The translations under genes were made by a program, and so were the position numbers. 37,110 nt of DNA from UBA10427 sp003500135. Its GTDB lineage: Bacteria; Bacteroidota; Bacteroidia; Cytophagales; Cyclobacteriaceae. The notes beneath the pieces were generated by a model. The model was not told where the DNA came from. It searched no databases and worked only from the letters and a program-made list of their open reading frames with translations. Shown here in pieces: positions 27,738-37,053 of the stretch. Each line of letters opens with the position of its first letter. The stretch's first letter is position 1. The DNA is taken from NCBI GenBank assembly GCA_963966275.1, contig CAWZYQ010000021.1, positions 1 to 37,110 of the forward strand, given 5' to 3'.

Positions 27738-29540
27738 ATGGGTGATAAAAGAAGATATATCATACAGGGCGTATTCGTAATGGTAGGCTTAATTTATCTG
27801 ATAAAGCTTTTTTCCATTCAGGTACTCGATAGCACTTATAAGCTTGCTGCAGAGGATAATGTCATGCGCAAAATCACGGAGTATCCTTTTCGAGGGCTGA
27901 TCTATGATCGTAACCAACAGCTATTGGTGCATAACGAACCGGTGTATGACCTCATGATTGTTCCCAATGAGGTAAAAATGAAGGACACCTTACGTTTTTG
28001 CCAGGCGTTGGGAATAGATAAGGTAACTTTCGAGGTGAAAATGGAGGAGGCAAAGGAATACTCCTGGGTACGTCCATCGGTTTTTATGAAAATGTTGTCC
28101 AACAAAACCTTTGCCCGGTTTCAGGATAGATTAATCGATTACCCGGGTTTTTATATCCAGTCCAGAACATTGCGCGGCTATAGCCATAACAGCCTGGCCA
28201 ATGCACTTGGTTACATTGGTGAAATAAGTAAACAGGAGTTGGCCAAAGACACTACGGAATACTATAATCAGGGGGATTATATAGGAATAAGCGGGGTAGA
28301 AAGATTTTATGAAAGGCAACTTCGTGGCGAACAAGGTGTGAAATATAAGATGGTCAACGTTCGTGGCGTAGAAAAGGGGGCATTCAAGGGAGGAAGATAT
28401 GACAAACCATCGATCCCGGGCAACAACCTTATCTCGACGATTGACCTTTCTTTGCAGGAGTACGGTGAAAAACTGATGGAAGGAAAAGCGGGTGCCGTTG
28501 TGGCAATAGAACCTGCTACCGGAGAAATACTTAGTCTCATAAGCGCCCCTTCTTACGATCCGGAAATATTGGTGGGGCGTAAATTCGGTGAAAACTTTCT
28601 TCAGTTGAGCCAGGATTCGCTTACACCGTTGTTCAACAGGGCCATCATGTCAGTTTATCCGCCGGGTTCTACATTTAAGCCGATCCAGGCCCTGATCGCC
28701 CTGGAAGAGGGCGTGATTAAGCCAAATGAAAACATCTACTGTGCGGGTAACCTGGTAGGCGACCACGCACCGCCGGGATATTACAATGTTTACAATTCCA
28801 TACAGAAATCGTCCAACAATTATTATTATATCGTTTTCCGGCGCATAATTAATCAGGAGTTGTCAGAAAATACCTTTGTGGACTCCAGGCTTGGGCTTGA
28901 AAAATGGAACGATTATCTGAGAAAGTTTGGCCTGGGCGCCCCGGTAGGTATTGACATTCCCAATGAAAAAGGGGGTATGATACCTACTCCTGAATATTAC
29001 AATCAAATTTATGGTGAAAACCGGTGGAAGTGGTCCACCATCAATTCCATCAGTATCGGTCAAGGTGAAATATTGATCAGTCCACTGCAAATGGCCAACT
29101 ATGCAGCTATTATTGCCAATCGCGGTTATTATTACCGGCCACATGTGATAAAGTCCATTGGTGAAGATGGCAAGCCACTGCCGAAATACCGGGAAAAGAT
29201 GGAAGTAGGAATTGATACATCACATTTTGCTCCTGTCATTGAAGGGATGCGCATGGTAGTTGATGGAGGTACAGGTTTCAGAGCGGATATTGAGGGCCTG
29301 GAAGTGTGTGGAAAAACAGGAACATCACAAAACCCGCATGGTGAAGACCACTCTGTTTTTGTGGCTTTTGCCCCTCGTGATAACCCGAAAATTGCTATAG
29401 CAGTTTATGTACAAAATGCAGGTCAGGGAGCACGTGCTGCGGCGTCCGTGGCCGGTTTAATGATCGAAAAATATCTTGCCGGTGAAATAAAACGTTTCTG
29501 GATAGAGGACTATGCCCTGAGAGGCGAATTTATTTATTAA
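27738..29540 (+). CDS. mrdA: Penicillin-binding protein 2 (peptidoglycan DD-transpeptidase)
   Basis: Class B PBP that crosslinks peptidoglycan for cell elongation, anchored in the inner membrane by one helix (residues 7-25). The dimerisation domain shows EYPFRGLIYDRNQQLLVHN and GVERFYERQLRGEQGVKY. Transpeptidase motifs: S311-x-x-K314 (PPGSTFKPI), S358-S-N360 (KSSNNYYY) and K526-T-G (CGKTGTSQNPHGEDH). The start is the ATG at 27738 (MGDKRRYII), two bases after mreD; an upstream start at 27636 would overlap mreD and is rejected. About 600 residues, normal. RodA follows four bases downstream. Confidence 0.96.
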   Translation: MGDKRRYIIQGVFVMVGLIYLIKLFSIQVLDSTYKLAAEDNVMRKITEYPFRGLIYDRNQQLLVHNEPVYDLMIVPNEVKMKDTLRFCQALGIDKVTFEVKMEEAKEYSWVRPSVFMKMLSNKTFARFQDRLIDYPGFYIQSRTLRGYSHNSLANALGYIGEISKQELAKDTTEYYNQGDYIGISGVERFYERQLRGEQGVKYKMVNVRGVEKGAFKGGRYDKPSIPGNNLISTIDLSLQEYGEKLMEGKAGAVVAIEPATGEILSLISAPSYDPEILVGRKFGENFLQLSQDSLTPLFNRAIMSVYPPGSTFKPIQALIALEEGVIKPNENIYCAGNLVGDHAPPGYYNVYNSIQKSSNNYYYIVFRRIINQELSENTFVDSRLGLEKWNDYLRKFGLGAPVGIDIPNEKGGMIPTPEYYNQIYGENRWKWSTINSISIGQGEILISPLQMANYAAIIANRGYYYRPHVIKSIGEDGKPLPKYREKMEVGIDTSHFAPVIEGMRMVVDGGTGFRADIEGLEVCGKTGTSQNPHGEDHSVFVAFAPRDNPKIAIAVYVQNAGQGARAAASVAGLMIEKYLAGEIKRFWIEDYALRGEFIY

Positions 29541-29544
29541 AAAA

Positions 29545-30816
29545 ATGAGGCAGGAAAAAGGGTTAATACAAAATATCGATTGGTTGGTAGTTATGGTCTA
29601 CTTGCTGCTGGTTATATCAGGTTGGATGAATATTTATGCTGCCGTATTCGATGAAGAGAATGTGACGGGTATTTTCGATTTATTACAAAACTCCGGAAAA
29701 CAGTTTTTGTGGATCATTACCAGCATTATCATTATCGTTGCCATTTTTACCATTGACTTCAGGTTCTATGAATCTTTTGCCTATGTGATCTATGGGGCCA
29801 TTATTTTTCTTCTCGTTCTTGTTTTGGTTGCCGGTAAAGAGGTGGCAGGGTCCAGGTCGTGGTTTGAGCTGGGCAGTTTCCGTATACAACCTTCCGAATT
29901 TGCCAAGTTTGCAACCGCACTGGCTGTTTCGGCTTATATGAGCCGGCCCGGGTTTAAGATCAGTAAAATTGGCCGATTCTTACCTGCCGCCTTCATTGTA
30001 CTGCTACCAGCAGCTTTAATTATACTCCAGGGCGATACAGGTACGGCATTGATCTACAGCGCTTTTATCCTTGTATTTTATCGGGAGGGCTTTTCCCAGG
30101 TGGTTATTTTGATCGGGCTATTAGCAGTAGCGCTTTTTATCATGACTTTGCTAGTGGATAAGCTGGCCTTGATCGTAGTCATTGCCATGCTTGCACTAGC
30201 CATAATAATCGTAGGGAAAAAGACCCTGAAAAGAATTGCTATTATAGCGGCCGCCGCCATTTTAATGGGTGGGGTTGTTTTTAGTGTGGATTACTTCGTT
30301 ACAGAGGTGCTTAAACCTCACCAGCAAAACAGGATCAAGGCCCTGATCAACCCCGACGCAGATCCTTCGGGATATGGATGGAACGTAACGCAATCAAAAA
30401 TCGCTATTGGTTCAGGTGGATTTTGGGGAAAGGGCTATCTTGAAGGAACACAAACCAAATTCGATTTCGTACCTGAGCAAAGTACAGACTTTATTTTCTG
30501 TACGCTGGGTGAAGAGCGGGGTTGGATTGGCAGCTTCTTTCTTATTGCGATGTTCGTTTTTCTTTCAATACGTATCGTCATGATCGCTGAACGCCAGAAA
30601 TCACGGTTTGCCAGAAACTATGGATATTGTGTCGCCGGTATCATTTTCTTTCACTTTATGGTAAATATTGGAATGACCATAGGCCTTTTCCCTGTAATCG
30701 GTATACCACTTCCGTTTTTTTCTTATGGGGGCTCATCGCTATGGGCGTTTACCATATTATTATTCATTTTATTAAAATTAGATGCACACAGAATGCAGCT
30801 TTTGGTCAGGTTTTAG
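29545..30816 (+). CDS. rodA: Peptidoglycan glycosyltransferase RodA
   Basis: SEDS family lipid II polymerase that pairs with PBP2 in the elongation complex. It has about ten membrane helices in 423 residues. Family signatures: SRSWFELGSFRIQPSEFAKF, LPAALIILQGDTGTALIYSA, IAIGSGGFWGKGYLEGTQTK, VPEQSTDFIFCTLGEERGWI, and IPLPFFSYGGSSLW. It ends the five-gene operon and is followed by a small lipoprotein gene after 38 bases. Confidence 0.96.
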   Translation: MRQEKGLIQNIDWLVVMVYLLLVISGWMNIYAAVFDEENVTGIFDLLQNSGKQFLWIITSIIIIVAIFTIDFRFYESFAYVIYGAIIFLLVLVLVAGKEVAGSRSWFELGSFRIQPSEFAKFATALAVSAYMSRPGFKISKIGRFLPAAFIVLLPAALIILQGDTGTALIYSAFILVFYREGFSQVVILIGLLAVALFIMTLLVDKLALIVVIAMLALAIIIVGKKTLKRIAIIAAAAILMGGVVFSVDYFVTEVLKPHQQNRIKALINPDADPSGYGWNVTQSKIAIGSGGFWGKGYLEGTQTKFDFVPEQSTDFIFCTLGEERGWIGSFFLIAMFVFLSIRIVMIAERQKSRFARNYGYCVAGIIFFHFMVNIGMTIGLFPVIGIPLPFFSYGGSSLWAFTILLFILLKLDAHRMQLLVRF

Positions 30817-30854
30817 ATTTTGGCAAATATTTTGTTTGCTAAATAAGAAATGAT

Positions 30855-31310
30855 ATGACAATGAGATCAATAATATATATTTTACTTTTTACGGGTTTGC
30901 TTGCTTCCTGTGCGAAACCTAAAGCCCCGGAATTTAAAGGAGTAGAGAATATTCAGATCCAGCTTTCGGGTTTCACTAAAGCCACAATATCTGGTGATGC
31001 ACAGTTTTTTAATCCTAACAAGGCAAAAGTTTACATCCATAGTGCTGATATGAGGGTGTTTTTGGAAGATCAACAAATCTCGCAGTTTGATAAAGACATA
31101 GATGTATTGGCAGGTGGCAACACCGACTTTGCTGTGCCTGTCGAGTTTGATGTTTTATTAAAAGATATAAATCTAGGTTCATTTACGTCTGCATTGGGTA
31201 TTGGGGAAAAGAAAGAACGTAAATTTTTCTTCAAGGGGCACATAAGGGTTAAAATGCATGGCGTAAATTTTAAAATCCCGGTCGAGCATATTGAACGGGT
31301 AGAAATATAA
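30855..31310 (+). CDS. LEA type 2 family lipoprotein
   Basis: Exported lipoprotein of 151 residues. The lipobox LLASC puts the lipid at about Cys 19. The mature part reads like the LEA14/WHy domain: a beta-sandwich with FKGVENIQIQLSGFTKATI, a conserved FFNPNKAKVYIHSADMRVFL segment, and FAVPVEFDVLLKDI. Members bind or shield lipids or proteins; no exact role is known. It follows rodA on the same strand and ends eight bases from the convergent MurF-Alr gene. Confidence 0.8.
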   Translation: MTMRSIIYILLFTGLLASCAKPKAPEFKGVENIQIQLSGFTKATISGDAQFFNPNKAKVYIHSADMRVFLEDQQISQFDKDIDVLAGGNTDFAVPVEFDVLLKDINLGSFTSALGIGEKKERKFFFKGHIRVKMHGVNFKIPVEHIERVEI

Positions 31311-31318
31311 ATCCGTGT

Positions 31319-33778
31319 TTACGCACTGAAGTAAATCCGGTTAACACGCTCACTGACATTGGTCAAAATTTCGTAAGGGATAGTACCGATACTTCCGGCA
31401 AGATCCTTAATAGTAGGTTGCTCGCCAAAAATAATCACTTCATCACCCTCTTCGGCATCAATGCCACTTATGTCGATCATAGTCATGTCCATGCAAACAT
31501 TGCCAATCACAGGAGCCAGATGACCATTTACCAATACTTTACCAACTCCATTACTAAATGCACGTGAATACCCGTCGGCATAGCCAATGGCAATAGTAGC
31601 AATCGTACTGTCTTTTTCTACCTTTCCTTTACGGCTATAACCCACTGTTTCGCCTTTTTTCAGTTTTTTAATCTGCGATATCGTACTTTTTAATGTGCTA
31701 ATAGGCTTCAATGAAGCTTCCTGTATTTGATTGCTTTCAAAACCATAAAGACCAATACCCAATCGTACCATGTCCATCTGATATTGCGGGAATCGTATGA
31801 TTCCGGCAGAATTGAGCACGTGCTTAATTGGACTTATGTTGAGTTTATTTTCCACCAAAGTGGCCATTTTTCGAAATTCCTCCACTTGTTTGCGGGAAAA
31901 TGAATTATGTTCTGATTCATCAGCGCCTGCTAGGTGAGTAAAAACAGAAGCAACTTCCAGCTTCGGGTTTTCGATCAAAAGAGCAATTAATTCATCGATA
32001 TGCTGCCACTCGAAGCCAAGGCGATGCATACCGGTATCGAACTTGAGATGAATTTTCACGGCCTCGTCAAGCTTTCCTGCAATTTTTGCGAAGCTCCTTA
32101 ATTGCCTGATACAATACATTTCAGGTTCCAATTTATAATCGATTATCTTATCAAATGCTGAATCTTCAACATTAAGCACCATGATAGGTAGTTTTATACC
32201 ATTTTGCCTGAGATGAACCCCTTCATCGGGAAATGCGACACCCAGATAATCCACAAGGTGTTGTTGTAACAAGGTAGCTACTTCATGGTTCCCGCTTCCA
32301 TAAGCAAGCGCTTTAACCATTACCAGAATTTTGGTGTGATCTTGAAGCTGACTGCGATAAAAATTCAAATTGTGAAGCAAAGCATCCAGATTGATCTCCA
32401 AAACTGTCGAGTGGATTTTTTTACTAAACTTTTTGACTACTTTCTCAAATTGAAATTTTCTGGCTCCTTTGATCAGAATTACTTCATTGCTCAACCTTTT
32501 TTCGGGGTCAGTTTGAAGAAACTGTTCAGTGGTTTCATAAAACTCACTTTCTTTAGTAAAATAATTACTTGCAGCGCTGATCGCAGGGCCAATACCGATC
32601 ACCTTGAAGTCCCCTTTATTTTTCAACATGAGGGCCACCTCTGAGTAGAGCGTTTTGTTGTCAAGTCCTGTTTGGGGTATGTCTGAAAGGATCACCCTTT
32701 TTTGATCAGAAAATGTCTGTTGCATTAGAAAGCCAAGGGCCATATCAAGTCCGGTCAGGTCATTATTATATGTATCGTCAATGATGTAGTTGCCATTCAT
32801 CCCATGAATGATTTGCAGGCGCATGGGCACATTATGCAATCGGGACAGGCGGCTGTTGATAAACTGTTCATCATAACCTTTTAGTAACAGCAATGTGATA
32901 CAGTGAAGGGCATTTTCAATACTGGCCTGATCAGTAAAGGGTAGCGAAAAGTGATATTCCTGGGTTTTCCAAAGGCCTTTTATTAATGTTTTATTTGGAG
33001 AATGTCCCTTATTCAGGATTTGCAGATCGGAACCCCTGTGCGCGCCCCAGGTTACAAATGTTTTAATACTTTCCGGCCGGTTGACGTCAATATCCGAATG
33101 GTCCTTACAATAAATTACCTTTTCGCATTGTTCAAACAGACGCCATTTCTCCCTGGCCTTTTCCTGTCTGCTTTTGAATCCTTCATCGTGTGCTTTCCCG
33201 ATATTCGTAAAGATACCTGCAACGGGTTTAATCATTTCGGCAAGTTTTGACATTTCTCCTTTTTGAGAAATGCCGGCTTCAATAATGCTCATTTGAGAAC
33301 CTGATGGAACACCAAGGATGGATAAGGGAACACCCAGTTGTGAATTATAGCTTTTCGGACTTTTATAGGTGAACAGTTCCGTGCTTAAAAGTTGTGAAAG
33401 CCATTCTTTTACAATGGTTTTGCCATTGCTTCCGGTGACGGCCCAAATTTCGTGATCAAGCGAATTGCGATAAGTTTTAGCAGCCAATTGAATGGCAACC
33501 AGCACATCGTCAACTTGCAAAACATTTGATTGACTTAAAATATTTTCGGAGATACTGTTGGTCTTGCTTACCAAAAACTGGCGCAATCCCTGATCGTAGA
33601 GGTTTTGAATGAACGCATGGCCGTCGTGATGGTCGCCTTCAAAAGCTGCAAATATGGCCTCGGCATGAATACTCGCTTTCCTGCTGTCAATTATCCATTG
33701 ACTTACACGGTCGGTGTTGTGATTAGAGGAAATGATTTTACCTCCCGTTGCAGCAACCAGTTCCGAAAATCTGATCAT
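31319..33778 (-). CDS. Bifunctional MurF ligase / alanine racemase fusion
   Basis: One protein of 819 residues covering two steps of peptidoglycan precursor synthesis. The N-terminal half is UDP-MurNAc-tripeptide:D-Ala-D-Ala ligase: P-loop TGSNGKT (115-121) and IIDDTYNNDLTGL. The C-terminal half, from about residue 455, is PLP-dependent alanine racemase: PLP lysine K489 in MVKALAYGSG, KFDTGMHRLGF, RLGIGLYGF, IAIGYADGYSRAF and GNVCMDMTMID. Fusion of murF and alr is known in Bacteroidota; it joins D-Ala supply to its use. The start is the ATG at 33778 (MIRFSELVAATGGK); an upstream ATG at 33811 is less likely. A TAGTTTTG promoter element lies 21 bases upstream. Confidence 0.93.
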   Translation of the reverse strand: MIRFSELVAATGGKIISSNHNTDRVSQWIIDSRKASIHAEAIFAAFEGDHHDGHAFIQNLYDQGLRQFLVSKTNSISENILSQSNVLQVDDVLVAIQLAAKTYRNSLDHEIWAVTGSNGKTIVKEWLSQLLSTELFTYKSPKSYNSQLGVPLSILGVPSGSQMSIIEAGISQKGEMSKLAEMIKPVAGIFTNIGKAHDEGFKSRQEKAREKWRLFEQCEKVIYCKDHSDIDVNRPESIKTFVTWGAHRGSDLQILNKGHSPNKTLIKGLWKTQEYHFSLPFTDQASIENALHCITLLLLKGYDEQFINSRLSRLHNVPMRLQIIHGMNGNYIIDDTYNNDLTGLDMALGFLMQQTFSDQKRVILSDIPQTGLDNKTLYSEVALMLKNKGDFKVIGIGPAISAASNYFTKESEFYETTEQFLQTDPEKRLSNEVILIKGARKFQFEKVVKKFSKKIHSTVLEINLDALLHNLNFYRSQLQDHTKILVMVKALAYGSGNHEVATLLQQHLVDYLGVAFPDEGVHLRQNGIKLPIMVLNVEDSAFDKIIDYKLEPEMYCIRQLRSFAKIAGKLDEAVKIHLKFDTGMHRLGFEWQHIDELIALLIENPKLEVASVFTHLAGADESEHNSFSRKQVEEFRKMATLVENKLNISPIKHVLNSAGIIRFPQYQMDMVRLGIGLYGFESNQIQEASLKPISTLKSTISQIKKLKKGETVGYSRKGKVEKDSTIATIAIGYADGYSRAFSNGVGKVLVNGHLAPVIGNVCMDMTMIDISGIDAEEGDEVIIFGEQPTIKDLAGSIGTIPYEILTNVSERVNRIYFSA

Positions 33779-33798
33779 AAAAAATATATTTATAGACC

Positions 33799-33806
33799 CA
33801 AAACTA
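33799..33806 (-). promoter_or_regulatory. Bacteroidota-type -7 element for the murF-alr gene
   Basis: The minus strand reads TAGTTTTG, an exact match to TAnnTTTG, 21 bases before the ATG at 33778. No clear -33 element is found at the usual distance. The 54-base gap to the divergent small gene must hold both promoters. Confidence 0.5.
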
Positions 33807-33832
33807 AACAACTTTTAAGCTTTTTACGTTAT

Positions 33833-34138
33833 ATGCACAAACGCATGAAAGTTATGCATTATAAGGCAACCAAATTCAAACTGTACGTTCTTATACTCCT
33901 CTTTTTTCTTGGTATATCTTCAATCAGCTACGCATACACCAACGGATCGTTCAAAGATCAGGAAGTTAAAGTAGATTCAGCAGATTACAATACTGAAAAT
34001 AAAATTATTGAAGAGCTTGAGGATCCTTATGAAAAAAGGGAAGAATACAAGCCGGCCAATTCAGTTATGTACCTGAACCTTCTCTATTATTTATATACCT
34101 ATTTTGTAGAGAAACGAGGTATTGATTCCATAGACTGA
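33833..34138 (+). CDS. Small exported or membrane-anchored protein of unknown function
   Basis: Protein of about 98-101 residues that I do not recognise. The start is one of three close ATG codons at 33833, 33845 and 33854; the longer open frame upstream lies inside the murF-alr gene and is not coding. A hydrophobic segment (LYVLILLFFLGISSISYAY) looks like a signal peptide. The mature part is acidic (NTENKIIEELEDPYEKREE) and ends with a Tyr-rich, partly hydrophobic stretch (VMYLNLLYYLYTYFVEKRG). It is divergent from murF-alr and 74 bases before the pullulanase. Coding status rests on the signal peptide and codon pattern only. Confidence 0.6.
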   Translation: MHKRMKVMHYKATKFKLYVLILLFFLGISSISYAYTNGSFKDQEVKVDSADYNTENKIIEELEDPYEKREEYKPANSVMYLNLLYYLYTYFVEKRGIDSID

Positions 34139-34212
34139 TCCACTAGTCGAAATACTTCAATTTAATACACAAATTTTGCTATCTTGTGAGGGTAAAGTAA
34201 ACTTCTATCCTC

Positions 34213-36219
34213 ATGAAAAAGCAAACCTATTTTTTAATAGTATCCATCTTATTTTTTGCCATGTCGTGCGAAAATAAGTACTCAACAGAATTTGAATCCT
34301 ATGACGATTATCCGGTCTATGAGAAGGCGGACCTCGGTCTTCTATACACACCGGAGAGCTCAGTTTTTAAAATTTGGTCACCCGTGGCCACGAATGTAAA
34401 AGTACATATCTATGATAAAGGCTTGGGGGGAGAAAAATTGGCCACACATGATATGCAACGTGGTGATAAAGGACTATGGGAACTGACGGTTAAAGAAGAT
34501 CTTGAAGGTAAGTTTTATACTTTTCAGGTAACAACATCCGAGGTCATACTTGGGGAAACCCCTGGAATTTATGCCAAGGCAGTAGGTGTAAACGGTATGC
34601 GTGCGGCTGTGATTGATATGGGCCGAACAAACCCGGAGGGCTGGCAAAACGACAAAAGGCCTGTTTTCGAAAATATTACTGATGCAGTTATTTATGAATT
34701 GCATGTCAAAGACATAACCAGTCACCCAAGTTCCGGTAGTAGTTACCCGGGCAAATTTATCGGTTTGGTAGAGCCCAATACTTCATCTCCCGATGGACTT
34801 TCGACAGGAATTGACCATATGAAAGAAATGGGCATTACGCATGTTCATATTTTACCGGCTTTCGATTTCCGTTCACTAGACGAAACTAAAGGAGATGATG
34901 CCGGATTCAACTGGGGGTATGATCCTCAAAATTACAATGTGCCGGAGGGAACCTATGCTTCCGACCCGGCCGATCCTTATGCCCGCATCCGGGAGTTTAA
35001 GCAAATGGTAAAAGGCTTTCACGATGCCGGCATTCGTGTGATTATGGATGTGGTGTATAACCATACAGGCGCTACTGAAGACTCCAATTTTAACCTCGAA
35101 GTCCCGGGGTATTATTATCGACATAATGCCGATGGCACACTTTCAGATGCATCAGCTTGTGGTAATGAAACGGCCTCCGACAGATCCATGATGCGCAAGT
35201 ATATCATGGAATCTGTGAAATATTGGGCTGAAGAATATCATGTGGATGGTTTCCGCTTCGATCTGATGGCTATTCACGATATCGAAACCATGAACGAAGT
35301 GTCGAAAACGCTTGAGGAGGTTGACCCGACCATTATGGTTTACGGTGAAGGTTGGACGGCAGGTTCAAGCCCATTGGCCGACAGCTTAAAAGCGCTAAAA
35401 CACAATACACACGAGATGTATCGGGTGGCGGCCTTCAGCGATGATATGAGGGATGGTCTGAAAGGAAGTGTATTTGAAGAAAAAAGTCGAGGATTTGTCA
35501 GCGGTGCCGAAGGTACCAAAGAAAGCATTAAGTTTGGGGTAGTAGGTGCATCAGCTCATCCACAGGTCAATTACGAAGCTGTAAACTATTCAAATGCCCC
35601 CTGGTCAGGGGGTCCTGATCAGTGCGTTAACTACGTTAGTTGCCACGATAACCAGACGTTATTTGATAAATTAATGATATCTACCGAAGAGCTGGACCTG
35701 TCGGGTAGTGAGATTAAAAAAATGCATAAACTAGCCAATGCCATTGTGCTTACGGCACAGGGCGTGCCATTTTTACATGCGGGCGTAGAAATGATGCGTA
35801 CAAAAGGCGGAGAACATAATTCTTACAACCTGCCTGATTCTATTAACCAGATCAGATGGACCTGGAAGTCAGAATATAAAGATGTGGTTGAGTACTATAA
35901 AAACCTGATCCGTCTGAGAAAAGAACATCCAGCTTTCAGGATGAGTACTACTGCTGAACTGGAGGAAAACCTGGTTTTCATGCCTTCGGAGGATGAGTTT
36001 TTACTGGCCTATACTTTAGATGGTCAAGCATCAGGTGATGATTGGTCTAAAATATTGGTGGTATACAATGCCAACAAGAGCAAAGTAAACTTTGAATTAC
36101 CGGATGGTGACTGGCGTCAGGTGGTTAAAGGTGATAGCTTTGATTTCGAGGCTAAAAGCCTGGTAAAAACTTCTGTAGTGATTCCGGGGATATCAATGGC
36201 GGTGTTTGCCATAAAATAA
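34213..36219 (+). CDS. pulA: Type I pullulanase, lipoprotein
   Basis: Debranching enzyme that cuts alpha-1,6 links in pullulan and branched alpha-glucans. The signal peptide ends in a lipobox (FFAMSC, Cys 19), so it is likely attached to the outer membrane. A CBM48-type N-terminal domain (about 45-135) precedes a GH13_14 catalytic barrel: FNWGYDP (232-238, the family marker), DVVYNHT (279-285), nucleophile D350 (GFRFDLM), acid/base E379 (GEGW) and D479 (VSCHDN). A C-terminal beta domain ends the protein. 668 residues, normal. No SusC/SusD or other alpha-glucan genes are in view. A degenerate -7 box (TATCTTGT) lies in the short upstream gap. Confidence 0.92.
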   Translation: MKKQTYFLIVSILFFAMSCENKYSTEFESYDDYPVYEKADLGLLYTPESSVFKIWSPVATNVKVHIYDKGLGGEKLATHDMQRGDKGLWELTVKEDLEGKFYTFQVTTSEVILGETPGIYAKAVGVNGMRAAVIDMGRTNPEGWQNDKRPVFENITDAVIYELHVKDITSHPSSGSSYPGKFIGLVEPNTSSPDGLSTGIDHMKEMGITHVHILPAFDFRSLDETKGDDAGFNWGYDPQNYNVPEGTYASDPADPYARIREFKQMVKGFHDAGIRVIMDVVYNHTGATEDSNFNLEVPGYYYRHNADGTLSDASACGNETASDRSMMRKYIMESVKYWAEEYHVDGFRFDLMAIHDIETMNEVSKTLEEVDPTIMVYGEGWTAGSSPLADSLKALKHNTHEMYRVAAFSDDMRDGLKGSVFEEKSRGFVSGAEGTKESIKFGVVGASAHPQVNYEAVNYSNAPWSGGPDQCVNYVSCHDNQTLFDKLMISTEELDLSGSEIKKMHKLANAIVLTAQGVPFLHAGVEMMRTKGGEHNSYNLPDSINQIRWTWKSEYKDVVEYYKNLIRLRKEHPAFRMSTTAELEENLVFMPSEDEFLLAYTLDGQASGDDWSKILVVYNANKSKVNFELPDGDWRQVVKGDSFDFEAKSLVKTSVVIPGISMAVFAIK

Positions 36220-36247
36220 AAAAGCCGTAAAACCGGCCTTGCAATTA

Positions 36248-36286
36248 AATAAGCGCCTTCTTGATTAAAAAGGGAGCGCTTATTTT
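36248..36286. terminator. Hairpin terminator between the pullulanase and HisA-like genes
   Basis: Arms AATAAGCGC (36248-36256) and GCGCTTATT (36276-36284) pair perfectly and are followed by TT. It lies between convergent genes, overlapping the edge of the HisA-like stop codon (36285-36287). A weaker hairpin (AAGCCG...CGGCCTT) lies just before it at about 36222-36240. Confidence 0.7.
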
Positions 36287-37004
36287 ACATTAAGGCCACC
36301 AGGTCCTGAAGCTTGATTTTATCTTCATAGAGCGCCCGGCCTATCATAACTGCATATACGCCAATATCTTTTAATTTTTTCACATCGTCGATATCCCGTA
36401 TCCCACCCATTGGCGATATTCTTGCGTCAGGAAATTTATTCACCACCTCTTCGATCAACTTAAAGTTGGGGCCTTCCATGATTCCATCGCGGGTGATATC
36501 TGTGATTTTCACATACTTCATGCCGCTTTCGTAGTATTTCTGTATATGGTCAAACAGATCGATATCGGTTTGCTTCTGCCAGCCTTTTACATGGATTTTG
36601 TGGTCGATACAATCCGCAGCCATTCCAATTGTTTCGCGACCATACGAAATGATCCACGAAGACACTAACTCCGGTTTGGATACAGTTAAACTGGCTACAG
36701 TAAAATATGTGGCGCCGTATTCTATCACTTTGTTCACATCTCCGTCTGTTCGAATGCCTCCGGAAAAGTCTACTTTCATGCTTGTATGACCGGCAATTGC
36801 TTCAAGAATGTGATAATTTACAGGTGTATCATTTCTGGCGCCATCAATGTCAACTAAATGCAAAGTATTTAAACCGTGGTCTTCATATAATTGCGCCAAC
36901 TCAATAGCATTGTAATTATATTTCAGCAAATTGGAAAGATTCCCTTTTTTGGCTCTTACCACTTGTCCATCTGCAATGGATATGGATGGAATAATTTTAA
37001 ACAT
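36285..37004 (-). CDS. HisA-family TIM-barrel protein lacking the first catalytic Asp
   Basis: Related along its length to HisA, the ProFAR isomerase of histidine synthesis. The 239 residues show HisA signatures: HLVDIDGARNDTPVN, VDFSGGIRTDGDV, AADCIDHKIHVKGWQ, ITDITRDGIMEGPN, MGGIRDIDDV and IGRALYEDKI. The phosphate-binding loops and two catalytic positions, D131 and T168 (37 apart as in known HisA), are kept. But the first motif, IPAIDxxDG in HisA, reads IPSISIADG, so the catalytic Asp is Ser 9. HisA lacking this Asp is not expected to be active in the usual reaction. It stands alone, with no other his genes in the window. It could be a HisA paralogue with another substrate or a divergent HisA. 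The start is the ATG at 37004. Confidence 0.85.
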   Translation of the reverse strand: MFKIIPSISIADGQVVRAKKGNLSNLLKYNYNAIELAQLYEDHGLNTLHLVDIDGARNDTPVNYHILEAIAGHTSMKVDFSGGIRTDGDVNKVIEYGATYFTVASLTVSKPELVSSWIISYGRETIGMAADCIDHKIHVKGWQKQTDIDLFDHIQKYYESGMKYVKITDITRDGIMEGPNFKLIEEVVNKFPDARISPMGGIRDIDDVKKLKDIGVYAVMIGRALYEDKIKLQDLVALM

Positions 37005-37053
37005 GTCAGAATCTAATTTTTGAGGTCTCGGTCAATTACTTTCATCAAACAAG

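Noticed and set aside
33605..33832. Longer form of the small exported protein
   Set aside because: The added part lies antisense within murF-alr and the signal peptide would become internal.
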